The translations under genes and the position numbers were made by a program. From NCBI RefSeq assembly GCF_002952055.1, contig NZ_CP021255.1:2710418-2774417 (forward strand): a DNA stretch of 64,000 nt. The letters are read 5' to 3'. The DNA comes from Desulfobulbus oralis. GTDB taxonomy: Bacteria; Desulfobacterota; Desulfobulbia; Desulfobulbales; Desulfobulbaceae. The notes beneath the pieces were generated by a model. The model worked only from the letters and a program-made list of their open reading frames with translations, made no database searches and was not told where the DNA came from. This document shows, one piece after another, positions 33,703-43,775 of this stretch (the stretch's first letter is position 1; each line of letters begins with the position of its first letter).

Positions 33703-36123
33703 TTACCCTCCCGCTGGCATCCCAGCCCCATCGGCATCCCCGGCGCTCCCGCTGGCATCCTGTTTTGCCAGGAGCCGGTGCCCCTGCCGGAAGCCGGCGA
33801 TCACCGCCTGCCCCAGCGCCAGACCGCCGTCGTTGGCCGGCACCATGCTGTGCGTGAGCACGCGAAAACCCCTGTCCCGCAGGAGCCGGTCACTGGCGGC
33901 CAGCAGAAGCCGGTTCTGGAAAGCGCCGCCGCTGAGCGCGCAACAGTTCAGGCCGCTCTGCTCCCGGATCTTTTCGCAGACAGCGACCAGCATGGCGCAA
34001 AGGACAGCGTGAAAGCGCAGGGCCAGAGCAGCTACAGCCCCGCCACAGAGCCGCCTGCGCACCATATCCGCCACCAGACTCCCGGTCGCCGCCTGCACAG
34101 GGCCCTTTTCAGACGACAACAACTCGCCCACCCATTCGTCCGGCACACGGGCAGCCAGCCGGGCCAGGGCCGCGCCGAAATCGTCCCGGTCAAGGCCCCG
34201 TTCCTGCAGGCCGCGTTCAGCCGCGAACTGCAGGCGCATGGCCGCCTCGCCCTCGAAGCTCGAAGCCCGGCACAGGCCCAGAACCGCGCTCACCGCATCA
34301 AAGAGCCGGCCCACACTGGTGCAGTTCACCGTGTTGATGCCCTTCTCCGCCATAAGCCTCAGCATCCGGGCCTGCTCCCCGTCGCACAGGCGCAGTCCGG
34401 CCAGCCGGGCATGCGCGTCTTCGGCAAAAAGCGTCTGCACCATCGCCGTGGCCACCCGCCAGCCTTCCCGCGCCGCCGCGTCGCCACCCACGAGGTTGAA
34501 GGGCTGGATATGGCCCGCCCGCTCGAAGCCTGCGAAATCGGCCAGGAGAAACTCGCCGCCCCAGATGCTGCCGTCCACGCCATAGCCGGTACCGTCGAAG
34601 GAGACGCCGATGACCCGCTCCGCACAGTCGTTCTCCGCCATGCAGGACGCCACATGGGCGTAGTGATGCTGCAGGGCCAGAAGCGGCAGACCGCGTTCTG
34701 CCGCCAGTTCACGGGCCATATGGCTGCTCTGGTAGAGCGGGTGCAGGTCGCAGGCCACAAGCGTGGGCCGGATCTCCAGAAGCCGCTCCAGCCGCGCAAG
34801 CGAATCGGCAAGTGCCGTCGCCGTGCGCAGATCGCCCAGATCCCCCACATAGGGCGAGAGGTAGAAGAGACTGCCCCGGCCCAGGCAAAAGCTGTTTTTC
34901 AGCTCGCCGCCCATGCCCAGAACCTCGCCCTGCCACCTGCCTGACATCATGCAGGGCAAGGGCGCATAGCCCCTGGAACGGCGAATCATGGCAGGCCTGC
35001 CGGCCACCACGTCCAGAACCGAGTCGTCGGCTCGCAGGCGAATGTCCCGGTTGTGGGTGAGTATCCTCTCGCAGAAGCCTGCGATTTCCTGCCGCGCATC
35101 CGTATCGTTCCGGCAGATGGGCGCACCCGCCGCATTGCCGCTGGTCATGACCAGCATGTCGGTCATCCTTTGGCCGTCCGGCAGGGCAAACAGCAGATGG
35201 TGCAGCGGCGTGTAGGGCAGCATCAGGCCGATCGTCGGATTGTCCGGCGCCACGAGGGCGCTCATTCTGCCCCCCACCCGCCGGGGCGCCAGCACAATCG
35301 GCTTCTGCCAGCCCTCCAGAAGCGAGCGGCGGACAGCATCGGGCATGGCCTCCCGCATGGCAACCGCCATATTTTCCACCATAACCGCAAAGGGCTTCAC
35401 CGGCCGGCGCTTCAGCTCCCGCAACCGGGCAATGGCCGCATCGCTCGCCGCGTCACAGACCAGATGAAAGCCCCCAATGCCCTTCACCGCCACAATGCCG
35501 TTTTGCATGACAAGACGCCGGGCCTCGGCAATCGCCGCATATCCCCGCTCCGGCCCGTCCAGCATAAACACCTCCGGCCCGCAGTCCCTGCAGCAGACCG
35601 GCTGGGCGTCGAAGCGGCGGCTTTTCGGATCCCGGTATTCCCGCGCGCAGGCCGGGCACATGGGAAAGGCGGCCATGCTGGTGCGCTCGCGGTCGTAGGG
35701 CATGGCATCCAGAATGGAAAGCCTTGGACCGCAGGCCGTGCAGTTGATGAAGGGATGCAGATAGCGCCGGTCTCCGGGGTCAAAGAGCTCTTTCAGGCAG
35801 CGTGGACAGATGCCGATGTCCGGCGAAACAAAGATGTCGCCCGGCTCCCTGGCGCTCGCCACAATGGCAAAACCGGTGGCTGCAGGCAGATCACAGTGGC
35901 CCAGCGCCAGATCCATCACCAAGGCCCGCTCCGGGGCCTCGTGCCGCAGCCGGGACACGAAGTCGGCCAGCGCGGCATCCCCCCCCTGGGCAAAGACCTC
36001 CACCCGGGCGCCGCGGTTGGCCACGCTGCCCGCGAGCCCGCAGGCAGTGGCCAAGCGGTGCACAAAGGGCCTGAAGCCCACGCCCTGCACAATACCACGC
36101 AATTCGATTTTCAGGGTTTTCAC
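33703..36123 (-). CDS. hypF: Carbamoyltransferase HypF, [NiFe]-hydrogenase maturation
   Basis: HypF (806 aa) makes the cyanide ligand precursor of the [NiFe] active site by carbamoylating HypE with carbamoyl phosphate. The N-terminal acylphosphatase domain (RGIVQGVGFRPFVHRLA) is followed by two zinc fingers (CPRCLKEL...CTACGPR and CPACAREY...CRDCGP). A YrdC-like domain comes next (GIVAVKGIGGFHLVCDA), and the Kae1/O-carbamoyltransferase domain is last (HHYAHVASCMAEND, SFDGTGYGVDG, SGGAFQNRLL). Length is typical. Other hyp genes are not in the window. Confidence 0.97.
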   Translation of the reverse strand: MKTLKIELRGIVQGVGFRPFVHRLATACGLAGSVANRGARVEVFAQGGDAALADFVSRLRHEAPERALVMDLALGHCDLPAATGFAIVASAREPGDIFVSPDIGICPRCLKELFDPGDRRYLHPFINCTACGPRLSILDAMPYDRERTSMAAFPMCPACAREYRDPKSRRFDAQPVCCRDCGPEVFMLDGPERGYAAIAEARRLVMQNGIVAVKGIGGFHLVCDAASDAAIARLRELKRRPVKPFAVMVENMAVAMREAMPDAVRRSLLEGWQKPIVLAPRRVGGRMSALVAPDNPTIGLMLPYTPLHHLLFALPDGQRMTDMLVMTSGNAAGAPICRNDTDARQEIAGFCERILTHNRDIRLRADDSVLDVVAGRPAMIRRSRGYAPLPCMMSGRWQGEVLGMGGELKNSFCLGRGSLFYLSPYVGDLGDLRTATALADSLARLERLLEIRPTLVACDLHPLYQSSHMARELAAERGLPLLALQHHYAHVASCMAENDCAERVIGVSFDGTGYGVDGSIWGGEFLLADFAGFERAGHIQPFNLVGGDAAAREGWRVATAMVQTLFAEDAHARLAGLRLCDGEQARMLRLMAEKGINTVNCTSVGRLFDAVSAVLGLCRASSFEGEAAMRLQFAAERGLQERGLDRDDFGAALARLAARVPDEWVGELLSSEKGPVQAATGSLVADMVRRRLCGGAVAALALRFHAVLCAMLVAVCEKIREQSGLNCCALSGGAFQNRLLLAASDRLLRDRGFRVLTHSMVPANDGGLALGQAVIAGFRQGHRLLAKQDASGSAGDADGAGMPAGG

Positions 36124-36614
36124 CGCATCTGATCCCGCTTTTTCCAGTTCACTGGTGCAAAAGAAGCGTCAAACAGCAGCCATCAGCCGGCCCGAGACCG
36201 CGAAGTGCGGCAGATCCAGCCATTCGCCCGCAAATTTTCCCGCTGCCCGGGCCCTGTCCGCCACCACGGCGTCAAAAGCGGGCCGGGGCTTCGGCAGAAT
36301 CCGCCGGCATCGCCGTCTGCCGGCGGCGCGAGATAGCTTTTGCCGATAACGATCGGGCATAAATGCTGTGCTCTTCGCTCAGGGGATTCGTGGTCCTGTG
36401 AAAGCTGATCCTCCTGAAAATATTGCAAAGGCCGACATCGTTCACGCCGCGTGGCCGGGAGGAATGGGGCCTGCAAAGGTACGTGCCCAGGCCCTGAACC
36501 GGGCCGTTTTTTTGGGCTGGGGCCGATAGATGCCTGCACCAGCGGCGCTTCGATGCTTCCCTCCCGGGTGTTGTATCACCTGCCCCTTACTCCATGGGAC
36601 TGAAGCTCCGACGT
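36124..36614. other. Gene-free stretch upstream of hypF
   Basis: 490 bases with only short, unconvincing frames. One minus-strand frame ends GKFAGEWLDLPHFAVSGRL near 36169 and might be a gene remnant, but it has no visible start signals. The stretch probably includes the hypF promoter, which I could not locate. Confidence 0.4.
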
Positions 36615-38048
36615 TCAGCAGAACGGTGCCCCGGCAATACGGGCGAACTGCTTCAGCAAGAGCTGGTGCAGGGCAGCACAGCGTTCCTCCACGTCTTCCC
36701 TGCCCCCGCGTACGCTCACGAAAAAGTGCTCGCAGATCCGGCGCTCCTCTGCACTCCAGTTCGTGGCATAGCCGCCCTTGCCGCCCTGCCGCACGGCCTG
36801 CCGGCCCGCGGCCTCGTAGTCGCGACGGCCATGGGCCCAGTTGATGACATGGGCATAAAACAAAAGCGCCCGGTCGATCAGGATGAAGAGCAGTTGTACG
36901 TTGCTGACCGGCCCGACCTGCAGCTGCTCGCCGCCCACCTGCATGCCCAAAAGACGCGCGCCGGAAAAGAAGTCCTCGCCCTTGAGGGCTGTTGCGCCTG
37001 CGCCGATAATGCCGCCGATCACCGAAGCGATGCCCAGGGAGTGGCCCAGGGTGGCGGCATCCAGCCCCAGGCCCAGTGCAGCCCCGCCCACGGCTCCGGC
37101 CACGATGAGCTGGCCCCGGCTCAGCCCCAAAAACTCCCAGGTGCGCTCGCTGAACACATCTTCCGCCAGAATGGACTGGGGCGGCAGTTCCAGATTGAAG
37201 ATGTTGTGTTTGAACAGGCGGCGGATGGCGGTATGGGCCTTGTGCTCCTCCTGGGCCACATAGTCCTGGAAATGCTCCTGCATCCGGAGGCGCTGCTGCT
37301 CTTCCGCGCCCTGCCTGCAGGGCACGGACTTGCGGTACACCAATATCTCACGAAAAAAATCGACCAGGATGCTGGCGCTGCGGCTGTTGCGCTGCCCCCA
37401 GTCCGCCTGAAAGGCCTCCACCACGCGGCGCAGCACCGGTTCCAGATTCTGGTCGATAGATTTCAGGCTGTCCAGCAGTTCAATGCGCTGGGCATAGGTG
37501 GCGCGGTTGGAGTTGAACAGACGCACCGAGTTGAAATGCTTACGGAATTCGTTCTGCCAGTCGCGCAGGTAGGCCGTGTCCTCCTCCTTGGAATTGATAA
37601 CCGCCATGCGCGCCGCGCCGGTGAGGCGGAGCACCTCCATTTCCGCCAGATCCACCTGGCGCAGGGGTCTGGAGCCGTCCACCACAAAGATGACGCCCGC
37701 GCCGGCCTCGACCGGCCCCAGGAGTTCGCAGTCATCGTGAAAACCGGGATCATCGATGTGGGCGCGCCGGAAGGCGGCCACCAGCCGCTCCGGCGGCCCC
37801 TCGTAGCGGTGCATCCATTCCAGCGTGGCACGCGGATTCTGAAAACCCGGAGTGTCGATAAAGCGGATGACTTCCCGGCCGTCAATGCGCACCGGAAAGG
37901 TCTGGCAGGCCACGGTTTCTCCGGGCACCGGGCTCACGCGCACGCTGTCGTCCTCGGCCAGGGTGGACAACACCGAGGACTTGCCCTCGTTGGGATGGCC
38001 AATAATGGCAAAGACCGGAATACTGCCCGGCCTGCTGTAATCGTTCAT
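36615..38048 (-). CDS. GTPase with DUF3482 domain
   Basis: A 477-aa P-loop GTPase of the Era/TrmE-like class. G1 is IIGHPNEGKSSVLS (residues 15-28), G3 is FIDTPGF, and a G4-like segment is MAVINSKEE (NSKE instead of NKxD, so guanine recognition is unusual). The C-terminal half is the DUF3482 region with two hydrophobic Gly-rich stretches (GQLIVAGAVGGAALGLGLDA, LGIASVIGGIIGAGATALKG) likely to contact the membrane. The start overlaps the DUF2868 stop (ATGA). Cellular role is not known to me. Confidence 0.85.
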   Translation of the reverse strand: MNDYSRPGSIPVFAIIGHPNEGKSSVLSTLAEDDSVRVSPVPGETVACQTFPVRIDGREVIRFIDTPGFQNPRATLEWMHRYEGPPERLVAAFRRAHIDDPGFHDDCELLGPVEAGAGVIFVVDGSRPLRQVDLAEMEVLRLTGAARMAVINSKEEDTAYLRDWQNEFRKHFNSVRLFNSNRATYAQRIELLDSLKSIDQNLEPVLRRVVEAFQADWGQRNSRSASILVDFFREILVYRKSVPCRQGAEEQQRLRMQEHFQDYVAQEEHKAHTAIRRLFKHNIFNLELPPQSILAEDVFSERTWEFLGLSRGQLIVAGAVGGAALGLGLDAATLGHSLGIASVIGGIIGAGATALKGEDFFSGARLLGMQVGGEQLQVGPVSNVQLLFILIDRALLFYAHVINWAHGRRDYEAAGRQAVRQGGKGGYATNWSAEERRICEHFFVSVRGGREDVEERCAALHQLLLKQFARIAGAPFC

Positions 38049-39838
38049 GGAGCCTCCACCAGTTCGAGCGTGTCAAGGGAAGGGTCGGCCATGCCCTGCA
38101 TTCTCTGGCGCCAGACCTCTGCCTGCTCCGGCCGGACCGGGCCCAGGCGCGCCCGGCCCTGCGGCCTGCCCAGCAGCAGCACCGTGAGGGGCGTGGCAAG
38201 GCCAACGGCCGCCCGCAAGCGCTCCAGCAGCTTGCAGGTCTCCTGCAGGGGCGGCATCCAGGCCTCCTGCAGGAGGTAAACTTCATCCAGGCCCCCGGCC
38301 TCATGCTCGCTTCTGATCTGGGCCAGGAGCTCCGTTTCGCCGCTCTCCGCAAAGGGCAGAGCCGCCACGCCGATCTCGCCGGGGCCGACACGCCGGACCA
38401 GCGCCTCCCCAAGCTGGTTCCGATCCAGACCGGCCAGCAATTCTTCCGGCGCCAGGATCAGGCGTTGCAGCGCCCTGCCGCCAAGAACCGGTGCGGCTGC
38501 CGCCTGCGCCTCCAGCCGGGCCAGCTCGTCTTTTGACACAGCCTCTGGTCTCAGGGGCATCCCGGCCGAAAGCGCGGCCGCCACATGGCCAGGCCTTGCC
38601 TGCTCTTCATCTGCAAAAACTCCTGCAGGCGCGGGCCGGATTTCCGGTTCCTGGGGCGGCGAATCGTCCCCCGGGGCAGGGTCTGGGGTCGCGGCCGGCA
38701 CGGGCCGCTGCAACGCCGCCGGGGCCGGCCGGCCGAAACCCGCCCGCGTACCCCTGGTTTCCACCTGGGGCGTGGTCATGCGCTGCAGCAGCCGTCTGGT
38801 CTCCGGATAGCGCAGTTCCAGCCCTTCGAGCTGGCGGCGGTAACGGCTCAGACCCGCAAGGAGCATGATGCAGCGTGGCAAAAGCCCGTAGCACACGAGC
38901 GACATGCAGAGAAAGGGCCACCACGACACCAGATTTTTGGTGTCCAGATTATAGATGCCCTCCTTCAAAACAATTTGCGTGCCCTGCACCTGCTCCAGGC
39001 TGGGGTAACCCAGCCCCTCCTGCAGAAACCAGCTCCAGGGCAGGGCCAGACAGCGCACCGCCTCGGCCACCTGTCCGGCGGAAAGCTGAAGCGAGGACTG
39101 CCAGCCAAAGGCCATATCGGAAAAGACCACCCGCGCCAGGGTCAGGCCCAGAACGCCGGCCGTAAAACCGATGGCGCCCAGTTGCAGAAAGATGAAGACC
39201 GGCCAGACGAACAGCCGTGCCTGCTCGCGACGGCTGCGCAGCCGGCCCAGCAGGGCGGAAAAGCCCAGGCGCTGCCCGGCTGTGGCGCTTCTGCGCGCCC
39301 GGGCATACATCCAGTCGGCGCAGGAGCTGGCCAGCCGCACGAGCAGCATCTGCAGCAAGGAAGTCCGGGCTGCTCTTCGACCCTGCCGGCCCAGGATGAA
39401 AAATAGGCTCTGTCCCAGCAGCAACAGCAGCGGCAGGGCCACAAAAATACCCAGAAAGGCCGAAACATTCAGCGGCGCGCGCCCGGTATAGGCAAGAAAG
39501 GCAGCGGCCAGCCCGAGACCGCTCAATGCGCCAAAGAGCAGCGCCAGCCAGCCCAGCAGCCGGGCCAGTTCGCGCCACACGCCACCCGGAAGGATTTCCT
39601 CCTGCTGCCGGGCCTCGTTGCCGCCCAGGCTATGCTGCCGCACCCGGAGCCAGAGGTGGAGCAGCTCCTGCGGAGCCAATGCGCGCGTTTTTTTCAGTTT
39701 GGGCGCTATTCTCGCCAGATAGATGACACGATCCCGTCTGCCCAGCGCCTGTTCGCCATCCCGGCGCAGGACTTGCTCGTCGCGGCCCAGGAAGTATTCG
39801 AGATCCAGCAGATCGGCCAGGGTCCAGCGGGTCTTCAT
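38045..39838 (-). CDS. DUF2868 domain membrane protein
   Basis: A 597-aa inner-membrane protein with hydrophobic segments near residues 92-115, 123-148, 210-235 and 305-325. The opening RWTLADLLDLEYFLGRDEQ is typical of DUF2868. The C-terminal 200 residues are soluble. Members of this family are commonly encoded next to DUF3482 GTPases, as here with a 4-base overlap, suggesting a membrane-bound GTPase complex of unknown function. Confidence 0.85.
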   Translation of the reverse strand: MKTRWTLADLLDLEYFLGRDEQVLRRDGEQALGRRDRVIYLARIAPKLKKTRALAPQELLHLWLRVRQHSLGGNEARQQEEILPGGVWRELARLLGWLALLFGALSGLGLAAAFLAYTGRAPLNVSAFLGIFVALPLLLLLGQSLFFILGRQGRRAARTSLLQMLLVRLASSCADWMYARARRSATAGQRLGFSALLGRLRSRREQARLFVWPVFIFLQLGAIGFTAGVLGLTLARVVFSDMAFGWQSSLQLSAGQVAEAVRCLALPWSWFLQEGLGYPSLEQVQGTQIVLKEGIYNLDTKNLVSWWPFLCMSLVCYGLLPRCIMLLAGLSRYRRQLEGLELRYPETRRLLQRMTTPQVETRGTRAGFGRPAPAALQRPVPAATPDPAPGDDSPPQEPEIRPAPAGVFADEEQARPGHVAAALSAGMPLRPEAVSKDELARLEAQAAAAPVLGGRALQRLILAPEELLAGLDRNQLGEALVRRVGPGEIGVAALPFAESGETELLAQIRSEHEAGGLDEVYLLQEAWMPPLQETCKLLERLRAAVGLATPLTVLLLGRPQGRARLGPVRPEQAEVWRQRMQGMADPSLDTLELVEAP

Positions 39839-40384
39839 GGGGCCTCACCGGGGATGGGCGAACGCGGAATCGGGGCGACAGCCCGGCATGGGCAAAGGAA
39901 GCAAGAACGGGGCAATGACATGATGTTCCAAGGGGCAAGGACAGGCCGGAGCCTCCGGCGCGGGAGCGTTGTTTACCTCCTGTCATAGCGAAAAAACGGC
40001 TTCAGCACAAGGAAAGAGCGCAAATTCCCCTTGTGGAGCCAGGTCTCCGCCCAGGCCGGCATGAAAAAGGCCAGTCGGTGAGCCGGCAGTCCAAAGAGGC
40101 CAGGCCATTCCAGGCAAAGTTGCGTGATCTTCCAGCACACGCAGGACGCTGCGGCGCCTTCCCGGGGCGCAGCATGGCTCCCGCGTTTTGGCCTTCTCCG
40201 GAGCAGATGAAGCCGCCTGCGCCTGCACGGCCGGCGTGCCCAAGGAGGCACAGGCAGGAACACAGGCTATTCCTTCCCGGAGCAGCGACTTTGACAAAAG
40301 ACCCAAACGCCCGGATGGCAAAAATTCGTCCTGATACCCGAGACCTAGCTGAACAGGCGGCAGCAGGATCCCGGAAGAGAGCAC
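39839..40384. other. Gene-free stretch between ppaC terminator and DUF2868 gene
   Basis: About 545 bases. Open frames on both strands have no recognisable domains or start signals. I see no repeat; the DUF2868 promoter is presumably here. Confidence 0.45.
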
Positions 40385-40416
40385 AAAAAAGGCCGTCCGG
40401 CTTGTGCCGGGCGGCC
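40384..40416 (-). terminator. Rho-independent terminator of ppaC
   Basis: An 11-bp stem GGCCGTCCGGC/GCCGGGCGGCC with one G-T pair and loop TTGT. On the minus strand it is followed by six T. It begins 26 bases past the ppaC stop. Confidence 0.9.
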
Positions 40417-40441
40417 TCGATGCTTTCAGGAAGGGGGTCAA

Positions 40442-41362
40442 TCAGCAGCCAAAAGCCTTCTGCATGTTGGGCACAGTCTGCTTTTTGCGGCTCATCATGC
40501 CGTCAATCCACATGGAATTGCCAGAGAGCTTCGTGCCAAAGGCCTTTTCAACCAGAGCCGGCTCATCGGAGAGCACCATCAGATCCGTGCCTTCCTTGAC
40601 CACGTCGGTGAGCATCAGCAAAATGGTATGGCGCTCCGTACCCTTCTGGGTCTTCATGGCCCCATACAGGGCCTCGCGCATGTCGGCGACCTGATCCAGG
40701 GTTGCCAGCTCAAGCTGACCAATGCCGACCTTCTTGCCGTTCATGTCAAAGTCCTTGTAGTCGCGATGCAGGAGATCCATCGGCGGCACCCCGGCGACCG
40801 CGCTCTTGGCCTTCAGCATTTCCATGAAGAGCGCGTCGGTATCCGTGACGCCGGCAATCTCCTTCAGGGTGGCAACCGCCTTCTTGTCATCCTCGGTGCA
40901 GGTGGGCGACTTGAAATTGACGGTGTCGCTCAGGATGGCGGCCAGCATCATGCCGGCAACCTTCGGGTCGATTCTGACGCCAGCGCGCTCGTACAGATTC
41001 GTCAGCACGGTGCAGGAGCAGCCGACCGGCATGGCGCAGAAAAAAATGGGGCTGTTGGTGGTGACATCGCCAATCTTGTGGTGGTCAACCACGGCCAGCA
41101 GTTCGGCCTGGGCGAAGTTGTCCGGGGCCTGGGCCAGATCGTTGTGATCGACCAGTGCGATCTGCTTTCCCGCAGCGTCCGTCATCTCCTGCGGTGCTGA
41201 AATGCCGAAATGCCTGAGCACCATTTCGGTTTCCGGATTCGGCTTGCCCTGCATAACCGGCACATAATCCTCGCCCTGGGCCTTCTTCAGAGCGGCAAAG
41301 GCGATGGCCGCAGCGACAGAATCGGTATCCGGACTCTTGTGACCAAAAACATAAACAGACAT
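40442..41362 (-). CDS. ppaC: Manganese-dependent inorganic pyrophosphatase (family II)
   Basis: A soluble 306-aa DHH-family enzyme that hydrolyses pyrophosphate. Metal ligands and signatures are FGHKSPDTDSVAAAI, ALVDHNDL and the DHH motif AVVDHHKIGD, with the C-terminal SRKKQTVPN (SRKKQ) substrate-binding motif. No CBS domains are inserted. Pyrophosphate removal would pull sulfate activation in a sulfate reducer; that link is inference. Confidence 0.97.
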   Translation of the reverse strand: MSVYVFGHKSPDTDSVAAAIAFAALKKAQGEDYVPVMQGKPNPETEMVLRHFGISAPQEMTDAAGKQIALVDHNDLAQAPDNFAQAELLAVVDHHKIGDVTTNSPIFFCAMPVGCSCTVLTNLYERAGVRIDPKVAGMMLAAILSDTVNFKSPTCTEDDKKAVATLKEIAGVTDTDALFMEMLKAKSAVAGVPPMDLLHRDYKDFDMNGKKVGIGQLELATLDQVADMREALYGAMKTQKGTERHTILLMLTDVVKEGTDLMVLSDEPALVEKAFGTKLSGNSMWIDGMMSRKKQTVPNMQKAFGC

Positions 41363-41445
41363 AACGGCATCCTCCTGAAATAGGGAAACAGGCGAGAGCT
41401 GCTCGCAAGGTGGGTGAAATACCCTAAAAGCAAAAAAATTTATGC

Positions 41446-41474
41446 AAAATATAATGCGAGCTGATGCACGTCAA
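41446..41474 (-). promoter_or_regulatory. Promoter of ppaC
   Basis: On the minus strand TTGACG and TATTTT are separated by 17 bases in a locally AT-rich patch, about 85 bases before the ppaC ATG. A TATATT two bases earlier is an alternative -10. Confidence 0.5.
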
Positions 41475-41478
41475 GCAG

Positions 41479-41515
41479 AAAAGGCCGGCAGGATGCCCGA
41501 AGACAGCCGCCGGCC
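41479..41515 (-). terminator. Probable terminator of the Bax-inhibitor-1 gene
   Basis: A 7-bp GC stem (GGCCGGC at 41483-41489, GCCGGCC at 41509-41515) is followed on the minus strand by TTTT. It lies 20 bases past the stop and just upstream of the ppaC promoter. Confidence 0.5.
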
Positions 41516-41535
41516 AGCCAGGAAGGCCAGGCGTT

Positions 41536-42264
41536 TCAATCGCGGCCGCCGCCAAACAGGCGCAGCAGCATGATAAAGAGGTTGATGAAGTCCAGATACA
41601 GTGTCAGCGCGCCGATAATCGCGCCCTTCCGGACTGCGGCCGCCCCCTGCTCCATGATGCCCTGCTCGCCCATGGTCTTGATCTTCTGCGTATCATAGGC
41701 GGTAAGCCCCACAAAGATGAACACGCCAATCACGGAAATGGCCAGATCAAGGGTGGAACTGTGCAGGAAGAAGTTGACAACCATGGCCAGCAGCAGCCCG
41801 ATCAGACCCATGAACAGAAAGGAGCCCAGGCCGGTCAGGTCGCGTTTGGTCACCAGCCCGTACAGGGCCATGGCCCCGAACATGCCGGCGGTGATGAAGA
41901 AGGTGCTGGCCAGGGAGGCGCCGGAATAGGCCAGGAAGAGGGTGGAAAGCGTGACACCGTTCAGCACCGCATAGCCCACAAAGAGCCCGGTCGCGGTGGT
42001 GGCCTGCATCTTGTCGATGCGGGAGGCAAGGACGAAAACCATGACCAGCTCCGCCACGAACAGCGCCCAGTACAGGCCCGAGCTGAGCAGCATCGGGAGC
42101 AGGGGCGAATGGGCGGTCATCCAGGCCACCGCACCGGTCAGTCCCAGGCCGATCATCATCCAGTTGAAGACCCGTGCCAAAAAGACGGAGGATGCCGCAA
42201 CCCGTGCTTCGCTTCGGGTCATATCCAGTTCACCGGGCCTGGCCCGCCAGTTCATCTGTTCCAT
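41536..42264 (-). CDS. Bax inhibitor-1/YccA family membrane protein
   Basis: A 242-aa inner-membrane protein with seven predicted helices, most likely a calcium-leak channel-type protein, although bacterial roles are unsettled. Family features are FNWMMIGLGLTGAVAW, the SGASLASTFFITAGMFGAMA segment, GLTAYDTQKIK and the acidic-terminal LYLDFINLFIMLLRLFGG. The ATG at 42264 has AGGAG upstream, and an earlier in-frame start is rejected. Confidence 0.93.
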   Translation of the reverse strand: MEQMNWRARPGELDMTRSEARVAASSVFLARVFNWMMIGLGLTGAVAWMTAHSPLLPMLLSSGLYWALFVAELVMVFVLASRIDKMQATTATGLFVGYAVLNGVTLSTLFLAYSGASLASTFFITAGMFGAMALYGLVTKRDLTGLGSFLFMGLIGLLLAMVVNFFLHSSTLDLAISVIGVFIFVGLTAYDTQKIKTMGEQGIMEQGAAAVRKGAIIGALTLYLDFINLFIMLLRLFGGGRD

Positions 42265-42338
42265 ACTGTTCTCCTGTGAAAGAAAAATAAGTGATGACAT
42301 CCCTATGGTAAACACTGCTGCCGCAAGGGCAAGTGCAT

Positions 42339-43772
42339 TCAGCAGGCGCCCTTGCCGGTAAACATGCAGACAATCGTGTGCAGAATGATGAGGATGTCGG
42401 TTTTGGGGGACACGTGCAGCACGTACCAGTCGTCCAGCTCCACCCGCTCCCTGTAATTCACCACATCCGAGCGCTTCATGACCTGCCAGAGCCCGGTGAT
42501 GCCGGGCTTCATGGAGCAGTAGCGGCCCACGCTGCGCTCGTCATAGGCCTTGTAATACTCTTCCAGCTCCTTGCCCACAATGGGCCGCGCGCCAACCACA
42601 CTCATCTCGCCCCGGAGCACATTCAGAAACTGGGGCAGTTCGTCCAGGCTCGTGCGCCGGAGCAGGCGGCCGATTCGGGTGATGCGCGGATCATTTTTCA
42701 GCTTGTAGGTGCGCTCCCACTCCTCCTGCAAACGGGAGTCGCTGGCGAGCAGATGCTTCAGCCGCTCTTCCGCATCCACGCACATGGTGCGGAATTTCAG
42801 GCAGTTGAAGCTGCGACCGGTTGCCATGATGCGTTTGTGGCGGAAAAGTACCGGGCCGGGGCTGTCCAGCCTGATCAAAAGCGCGATCAGCAGGAAGAGC
42901 GGCGCCAGCAGGATAAGGACCGCCAGCGAAAAACACACGTCAAAGGTACGTTTCCAGGAAAGATCCGGGTTGAAGTTCAAAACCAGCATATCGCCTAAAG
43001 ACTGGATCTCGGCATGATGCAGGCCGAAGACGTAAATATCCGGCACCAGGTAGAGCTGGGCGCCCAGGCCGCGGCAGTCCCGGAGAATCTTGAAGATCTT
43101 CTTTTCGGCCCGAAGCGGCAGGGCGATATAGACATAGTCCAGCTCGTGCTCGCACAGGTAGGCTTCCAGCCCGTCGGTGTCGCCCAGAAGCGGTTTCCCC
43201 AGTTCCTGCAACTGGTCGCCCACCTCGATCTTGTCGTCGAAAAAGCCGGTCACCTCGATGCCCGCCCAAGGCACGTCCTCGATGCGACGGGCTGTGCGCA
43301 GGCCCAGCTCGCCCGCCCCCACAATGACCGCACGGCGGATGTTTCTGCCCTGGGCGCGGTAGAAGCGCAGGAGCCAACGCACCAGCAGGTGCAGGCCAAA
43401 GAGGATGAGGGGCGTGCTGCAGGACCAAATCAGAAAGACGGCACGGGAATAGGCTTCCGAAATCTTGAACAGGAAGAAATAGACCAGCAGCGAGGCCACC
43501 ACCGCAGCCCAGGCCCTGAGGATGACGAAGAGCTCCTTGGAATACCTCCAGCCCCGCCAGGAGCGGTACATCTGGAAGTAGTGGAAGAAAAAGAAGCAGA
43601 GTCCCAGAACCAGCCAGAGCAGCCGCGTGTAGTAGAAGCTCCAGTACACCTCCTTTGCATAGGTGATCAGCCAGAGCAGGCCGCAGGCAACACCGCAGTC
43701 CACCAGGTGGAGCAGGCGGTAGAGCAGCGTGCTGCGTTCCCTGAGGTTCCAGGAAAGAAGCGGCGTGGCCAC
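42339..43772 (-). CDS. Polyprenyl-phosphate sugar-1-phosphate transferase (WcaJ/WbaP-like)
   Basis: A 477-aa membrane enzyme that starts a polysaccharide repeat by moving a hexose-1-phosphate (probably glucose or galactose) to undecaprenyl phosphate. Four N-terminal helices (residues 17-125) precede a Rossmann-like CoA-binding_3 domain ([20 protein letters not shown]). A further helix leads to the catalytic PF02397 domain ([55 protein letters not shown]). It is the last gene of the polysaccharide locus. Sugar specificity cannot be read from sequence. Confidence 0.95.
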   Translation of the reverse strand: MATPLLSWNLRERSTLLYRLLHLVDCGVACGLLWLITYAKEVYWSFYYTRLLWLVLGLCFFFFHYFQMYRSWRGWRYSKELFVILRAWAAVVASLLVYFFLFKISEAYSRAVFLIWSCSTPLILFGLHLLVRWLLRFYRAQGRNIRRAVIVGAGELGLRTARRIEDVPWAGIEVTGFFDDKIEVGDQLQELGKPLLGDTDGLEAYLCEHELDYVYIALPLRAEKKIFKILRDCRGLGAQLYLVPDIYVFGLHHAEIQSLGDMLVLNFNPDLSWKRTFDVCFSLAVLILLAPLFLLIALLIRLDSPGPVLFRHKRIMATGRSFNCLKFRTMCVDAEERLKHLLASDSRLQEEWERTYKLKNDPRITRIGRLLRRTSLDELPQFLNVLRGEMSVVGARPIVGKELEEYYKAYDERSVGRYCSMKPGITGLWQVMKRSDVVNYRERVELDDWYVLHVSPKTDILIILHTIVCMFTGKGAC

Positions 43773-43775
43773 GGC

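Noticed and set aside
36169..36360. Minus-strand 63-codon frame ending GKFAGEWLDLPHFAVSGRL...
   Set aside because: The end looks protein-like, but there is no start signal, no recognised family and no coupling to hypF; kept only as a note.
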